From positions 248,001 through 312,000 of the forward strand of contig OZ245718.1 of NCBI GenBank assembly GCA_965227045.1: a DNA stretch of 64,000 bases, written 5' to 3'. The position numbers and the translations under genes are program-made. The DNA is from UBA10649 sp965227045. GTDB lineage: Bacteria > Actinomycetota > Actinomycetes > S36-B12. The notes beneath the pieces are model-generated. The model made no database searches and was not told the origin of the DNA. It worked only from the letters and a program-made list of their open reading frames with translations. Each line of letters begins with the position of its first letter. Position 1 is the stretch's first letter. This document shows, piece by piece, positions 59,979 to 64,000 of the stretch.

Positions 59979-62426
59979 CTAGGCGCGGACGACCGGTTCC
60001 TCGATATCGGCGATCTCGTCGTACCCGGCGTCCTCCTCGGACTCCACGCTCAAGTGCGGCAGGATCTTGTCGAGCCAGCCCGGCAGCCACCAGGTGTTGG
60101 GGCCGATCACGGCCATCAGCGCGGGCACGAGAACCAGGCGCACGACGAATGCGTCGAGGAGCACCGCTGACGACAGCGCCACCGCGAACAGCTTCGTGGT
60201 CGGATCGTTGCCGAGCGCAAAGGCGGCGAACACGCTGGTCATGATGAGGGCCGCGATCGCCACCACCCGTCCGGAGCCCGCCAGGCCGCGCCTGATCGCT
60301 CGATGGTGGTCCTTGCTGTGGTCCCATTCCTCGTGCATGCGACTGACGAGGAAGACCTGGTAGTCGCAGGAGAGGCCGAACAAGATGGCAAACACCATGA
60401 TCGGCAGGAACGGGAAGATCGGCCCGGTGTTCTGCAGCCCAAGAGGACCGGCGAGCCATCCCCACTGGAAGACGGCGACCGTGATGCCAAGGGCCGCTCC
60501 GAGCGACAGCAGGCTGAACAGCACGCCCATGAGCGGCACGATGATCGACCTGAAGAGGAATAGCAGCGCGATGAACCCGAGTCCGACCACGATCAGCAGG
60601 AACAGTGGAAGGGCATCAGTGAGGACCGTGGTGAAGTCCGCGGTGACCGCCTGGAACCCGCCGACGAACGCTGTCGCCCCAGTTCCCGCAAGAGCCTGCG
60701 GGATGACCGACTCCCGCAAATGGAACAGCAGGTCCGTGGTCGCCTGGTCCTGAGGTGCGGTGTTCGGGATGACCTGGACGACTCCTACCGGAGCGCCAGC
60801 GGCGACCGGGGCCGCCGCTGCGAGCGCGACTCCCGGGTCAGCGCTGAGCGCCGTCGTCAGGGCGTCGACGGCAGCCTGCCCGCCCTCGGCCGGCAACTTG
60901 ACCGCGATGAACATCGGGCCGTTGACGCCGGGTCCGAAGCCCTCGGCGGTGAGGTCGTACGCGATGCGAGCAGTGCTGCCCTGCGGGGCGCCCGAGTCGT
61001 CAGGGAAGCCCTGACGAAGCTGGGTGACAGGTGCAGCAATGAGGATCATCACGACGAGGGCACCGATGGCGAGGGGCCACGGGTGCTTCTGGAGCCACTC
61101 GCCGTAGCGAGCGAACGCACTCGGGGTATGCGCATCGGGCGCCTTGCCGCGGTGGACGAGCCTGCGCCACAGCCAACCGATCACCGTCACGGGCAGGACG
61201 AGGATCCAGCCGATCCACCGGAAGACCACGGCGATGCCGTGCAGTACTCCCTTGGCCTTCTGGCGGGGAATTGCCTCGGCGTTGGTGACCCAGGCCATGC
61301 GTCCGACGAAGGCCCACGTGCCGAGCAGCGCCAGGATTGACGGCAGCAGAAGCAGGGCGCCGAGCGCGACCATCACCACGGTACCGGCGGCGGCGAGGGC
61401 AACGCCGTTGAAGAAGGAGATGCCCATGATGAAAAGGCCGAGCAGGGCGATGATCACCGTGAGGGCCGCGAACTGCACCGCCCGTCCCGACGTGCGAACC
61501 GCCTCGAGGGCGGCCTCGCGCGGCTCGCGGCCATGGATCAAGGCCTCTCGATACCTGTTGATGATGAACAGCGAGTAGTCGATGCCGACGCCTAGTCCGA
61601 TCATCGACGAGAGGAACGGCGCGAAGGCAGCGACGGAGAAGAAGTTCGCAATGATCGGCACGACGACCGCGGTGCTGATGCCAACGGAGATGGCGGCTGT
61701 CCACACGGGCAGGAACGCTCCGAGTACCGACGCGAACGCGAACATCAAGATGGTCAACGCGACGAGGATGCCGATTCCCTCAGATGAGGGCGGGTCGCCC
61801 TGGACGTAGGTGAAGACGCCATTCGCGCCGACGGTTACTCCGTCGGTGCCGTTAACTGCCTTGACGACGTTCAGCGCTGCGGCGATCTGCTCGGTGGGAA
61901 GGTCGCTTTGGCTCTCGCCGGCGAACTGCACGGTGGCGTAGGCGATCGTGCCGTCGGGGCTCACGCCTGCCTGGCCGAAGTGCGACATCGGGCCGAGCGC
62001 CTCGGGCGGCAGCGCTGCGAGCGCGGCAGCCTGCGCTGCGGGGTCGCCGGTCGGGGCCTGGGCCGGTGCGCACGCCGATCCGATCGGCTCGCCGAGGGGG
62101 GAGATGACGCATGTGACACCGGGGAGGCCGGAGATCTCGGTGAGGGCCGCGCTGATGTCCGCTGCGGCCGCGCCCTCGGTGGCCTTGCCGCTCTCGGCAC
62201 GCCACACGACCTGACCGTCGAGCCCCGATCCCGTTCCTGCGCCGCCGCCGGAGATCTCCTTCAGCAGATCCTGCGCCGTCGTTGACTCGGAAGCGGGCAG
62301 GCCGAAGTCATCGTTGAAGTCACCCTTGAACTGCGTGAGCAGCACGATGAGGATGCCGATGATCGCGAACCACGACACCAATCCAAAGATCGGATGGCGT
62401 ACAGCCCACTGAGAGATTCTCGTCAT
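59979..62426 (-). CDS. MMPL-family membrane transporter
   Basis: 815 residues of the MMPL/RND type: two halves, each with a large extracytoplasmic loop (about 50-190 and 440-560) followed by clusters of membrane segments. GLGVGIDYSLFIINRYREAL (with the GxDYxLF motif) in the first half and the matching GLSCDYQVFLVSRMHEEW in the second are signatures. MMPL proteins export lipids or confer drug tolerance; cargo is unknown here. ATG has GAGGAG upstream. Confidence 0.9.
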   Translation of the reverse strand: MTRISQWAVRHPIFGLVSWFAIIGILIVLLTQFKGDFNDDFGLPASESTTAQDLLKEISGGGAGTGSGLDGQVVWRAESGKATEGAAAADISAALTEISGLPGVTCVISPLGEPIGSACAPAQAPTGDPAAQAAALAALPPEALGPMSHFGQAGVSPDGTIAYATVQFAGESQSDLPTEQIAAALNVVKAVNGTDGVTVGANGVFTYVQGDPPSSEGIGILVALTILMFAFASVLGAFLPVWTAAISVGISTAVVVPIIANFFSVAAFAPFLSSMIGLGVGIDYSLFIINRYREALIHGREPREAALEAVRTSGRAVQFAALTVIIALLGLFIMGISFFNGVALAAAGTVVMVALGALLLLPSILALLGTWAFVGRMAWVTNAEAIPRQKAKGVLHGIAVVFRWIGWILVLPVTVIGWLWRRLVHRGKAPDAHTPSAFARYGEWLQKHPWPLAIGALVVMILIAAPVTQLRQGFPDDSGAPQGSTARIAYDLTAEGFGPGVNGPMFIAVKLPAEGGQAAVDALTTALSADPGVALAAAAPVAAGAPVGVVQVIPNTAPQDQATTDLLFHLRESVIPQALAGTGATAFVGGFQAVTADFTTVLTDALPLFLLIVVGLGFIALLFLFRSIIVPLMGVLFSLLSLGAALGITVAVFQWGWLAGPLGLQNTGPIFPFLPIMVFAILFGLSCDYQVFLVSRMHEEWDHSKDHHRAIRRGLAGSGRVVAIAALIMTSVFAAFALGNDPTTKLFAVALSSAVLLDAFVVRLVLVPALMAVIGPNTWWLPGWLDKILPHLSVESEEDAGYDEIADIEEPVVRA

Positions 62427-62462
62427 TGCAACTCCTCATTCCCGGCGTGATCTTGCGTGCGG

Positions 62463-62490
62463 AGACTACCAGCGGACGGCGACGTCCCAA
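62463..62490 (-). promoter_or_regulatory. Putative promoter of the MMPL gene
   Basis: On the minus strand, -35 TTGGGA (62485-62490) and -10 TAGTCT (62463-62468) are 16 bp apart, leaving a 30-nt leader with a good ribosome-binding site. The rest of the 240-bp divergent region (62427-62666) holds no recognisable gene or repeat. Confidence 0.45.
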
Positions 62491-62654
62491 ACGACCTGAA
62501 ACGGCGCCTGCAAAGTGCTGAAACGCTGTTCCCGATCGGAGGAACCCTTGCAGCGCAAGCACACCGTCGCATCGGGGAGCGACCCTGAGATTCCCCTGAT
62601 GTTCACGCGATCACCTCTCGGGGTTACATGGCCGCGTTGCGGCGCGCGAGCCAA

Positions 62655-62660
62655 TACGTT
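62655..62660 (+). promoter_or_regulatory. -10 of leaderless MFS gene (TACGTT)
   Basis: TACGTT ends 6 nt before the GTG at 62667. GTG at 62661 is in the same frame but directly abuts the hexamer. Confidence 0.45.
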
Positions 62661-62666
62661 GTGGCC

Positions 62667-64000
62667 GTGAGCATCCCCTCGCCTGCCGACCGCCCCGCGC
62701 GCAGCCAGCTCGTTCTGCTGGCCCTCGTGACCGGCGCCATCGTCGCCAACATCAACCTCAGCGTCGCCAACGTGGCGCTCCCGACGATCGGGACCGACCT
62801 CGGGGCTACTCAGGACCAGCTGGCGACGATCGGTGACGCCTTCGCCCTGGGGCTCGCGTCGACGGTGCTGTACCTCGGCTCGATCGGTGATCGGTACGGG
62901 CGCAAGCTGCTGTTCGTCCTTGGCTGCCTGCTCACCATCCCCACGTCGATGCTCGCGGCATGGTCAACGTCGCCGCAGATGCTGACCGTCGCGCGATTCC
63001 TGTGCGGGTTCGCCGCCGCACTCCTGTTCCCGACGACCCTGTCGCTCATCGCGGCCCTGTTCCGGGGGAATGCACGCGTTCGCGCCATCGCCCTGTGGTC
63101 GGGCCTCGGCGGGGGAGTCGCGGCGCTCGGCCCGGTCATCGGCGGGTGGCTATTGCAGTACTTCTGGTGGGGATCGGTCTTTCTCATTGCCATTCCCCTC
63201 GACATCGTCGCGCTTCTCATCGGGCTGTGGGTCCTGCCCTGGAAGGCATTCGAGGAGAGGTTCCGCGTCGACCATCTCGGGGGAGTGCTGTCGATCATCG
63301 GCGTGGCCGGCCTGGTGCTGACCATTGAGAAGGCAGACGCCGGAATCGACGCGCAGTGGCTGGCGATCCTGGCCATAGGAGCAGTCGCGCTCATCGCGTT
63401 CGTCTGGCGGCAGACGAAGGCCCCACGCCCGCTCGTATCGCTGCCACTGGCGAAGGCCCGCACGTTCTGGGTCGCCTTCGTCGCGGGCGGCATCACCTTC
63501 GGCTCGCTCATCGGCGCGATGTTCATCGGCCAGCAGTTCACCCAGAACGTCCTGGGCTACACCGCGCTCGCCGCCGCCGCCGTCGTGCTTCCCGCGGCGA
63601 TCGGCACCGCGATCTTCGGGCAGGTGGCGGGCCGGCTCATCCCGGCATTCGGCTCGCAGTTCGCCTTCATGCTCGGACTCGGCGCGGTCGCCGCGGCCTT
63701 CACGGTCATGCTCGTCACGTGGACGGACAACGTGTCCATGGGCTGGGTGCTCGGCGCGTACGCCCTGGTCGGCATCGGGGTCGGCCTCGCCGCTACGCCG
63801 GCCTCGCGTTCGCTGATGTCGTCTGTGCCGCCGGTCCGAGCCGGCATGGGCTCAGCCTTCCTGGACCTCACGCGTGACCTCGGCGGCGCGATAATCCAGG
63901 CGATCATGGGCGGGCTGCTCGCTGCGGCGTACGCCAGCAAGATCGCTGCCGACCTCGCCGGCCTCCCGCCCGATCAGGCGTCGCAGATCAGCACCGATGC
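62667..64000 (+). CDS. MFS transporter, DHA2-like (partial)
   Basis: At least 444 residues, cut by the window end and still open. The start region (NINLSVANVALPTIGTDLGA) and GDRYGRKLLFVLG resemble 14-segment drug:H+ antiporters (DHA2). About 11-12 membrane segments are visible. Substrate unknown. Divergent from the MMPL transporter gene, 240 bp away; two exporters side by side. Confidence 0.85.
   Translation, partial: MSIPSPADRPARSQLVLLALVTGAIVANINLSVANVALPTIGTDLGATQDQLATIGDAFALGLASTVLYLGSIGDRYGRKLLFVLGCLLTIPTSMLAAWSTSPQMLTVARFLCGFAAALLFPTTLSLIAALFRGNARVRAIALWSGLGGGVAALGPVIGGWLLQYFWWGSVFLIAIPLDIVALLIGLWVLPWKAFEERFRVDHLGGVLSIIGVAGLVLTIEKADAGIDAQWLAILAIGAVALIAFVWRQTKAPRPLVSLPLAKARTFWVAFVAGGITFGSLIGAMFIGQQFTQNVLGYTALAAAAVVLPAAIGTAIFGQVAGRLIPAFGSQFAFMLGLGAVAAAFTVMLVTWTDNVSMGWVLGAYALVGIGVGLAATPASRSLMSSVPPVRAGMGSAFLDLTRDLGGAIIQAIMGGLLAAAYASKIAADLAGLPPDQASQISTD

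Noticed and set aside
1..64000. tRNA, rRNA, CRISPR, prophage or transposase genes
   Set aside because: No T-loop-like GGTTCGAnTCC blocks in tRNA context, no spaced direct repeats, and no integrase or transposase motifs were seen in any frame that looks coding.

Overview
The window is about 64 kb of GC-rich chromosome from a high-GC Gram-positive bacterium (Actinomycetota). The evidence is conserved actinobacterial gene order (dxr-rseP-ispG-GNAT; proS ... rimP-nusA-ylxR-infB-rbfA-truB-ribF ... rpsO-pnp-M16-dapB ... thyX-dapA-rnj ... ftsK ... rimO-pgsA-cinA-clgR; DUF3046 ... recA-recX), frequent GTG and TTG starts, a mycobacterial-type LexA box and leaderless promoters. No rRNA, tRNA, CRISPR array, prophage or transposase gene was seen. 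I cannot place it below phylum level.

Layout. 1-10.4 kb: an accessory block. It holds the end of a MocR-type regulator, a polyamine ABC importer (potD-A-B-C), a secreted aspartic-protease-fold protein overlapping a Tat-exported sulfatase, an agmatinase-type ureohydrolase, a small secreted protein and a GABA aminotransferase. It reads mostly as polyamine and GABA uptake and catabolism. 10.5-15.1 kb: MEP isoprenoid genes dxr and ispG around the site-2 protease, then an acetyltransferase. 15.1-19.9 kb: a glycogen-debranching enzyme translationally coupled to a GH63-like glucosidase. 20.0-25.2 kb: proS, a HAD hydrolase, a TauE-type permease, a threonine-dehydratase-like enzyme, and an opposing pair of DUF4439 ferritin-like genes. 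25.3-39.4 kb: the large translation and RNA operon from rimP to dapB, interrupted between ribF and rpsO by two membrane-protein genes. 39.4-41.7 kb: a minus-strand azlC-azlD-PH operon and a GNAT gene. 41.7-51.6 kb: thyX, dapA, rnj, ftsK, rimO, pgsA, cinA and clgR, with a small secreted-protein gene on the opposite strand between rnj and ftsK. 51.6-64 kb: the giant Lhr helicase, DUF3046, a sulfotransferase, an MFS exporter, recA, recX, then an MMPL transporter and an MFS transporter cut by the window end.

Three features are not explained by ordinary gene annotation. First, two families of long near-perfect intergenic hairpins share an outer arm within each family but differ in the inner arm (family A at 19861-19928 and 34441-34512, plus a lone half-arm at 39412; family B at 45052-45117 and 45665-45728, which bracket one small gene). 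One family A hairpin lies between exact 27-bp direct repeats. Second, at least seventeen genes carry a -10-like hexamer (TAnnnT or CAnnnT) 6-8 nt before the start codon with no usual ribosome-binding site, which points to widespread leaderless transcription. Third, a sulfotransferase-MFS pair is wedged, by 4-nt overlaps, between DUF3046 and recA, so that the recA SOS box falls inside the exporter gene.

Organisation: many genes are coupled by ATGA, GTGA or TTGA overlaps, so the operons inferred here are well supported by spacing. All functions are read from sequence motifs and family knowledge; no database search was run.
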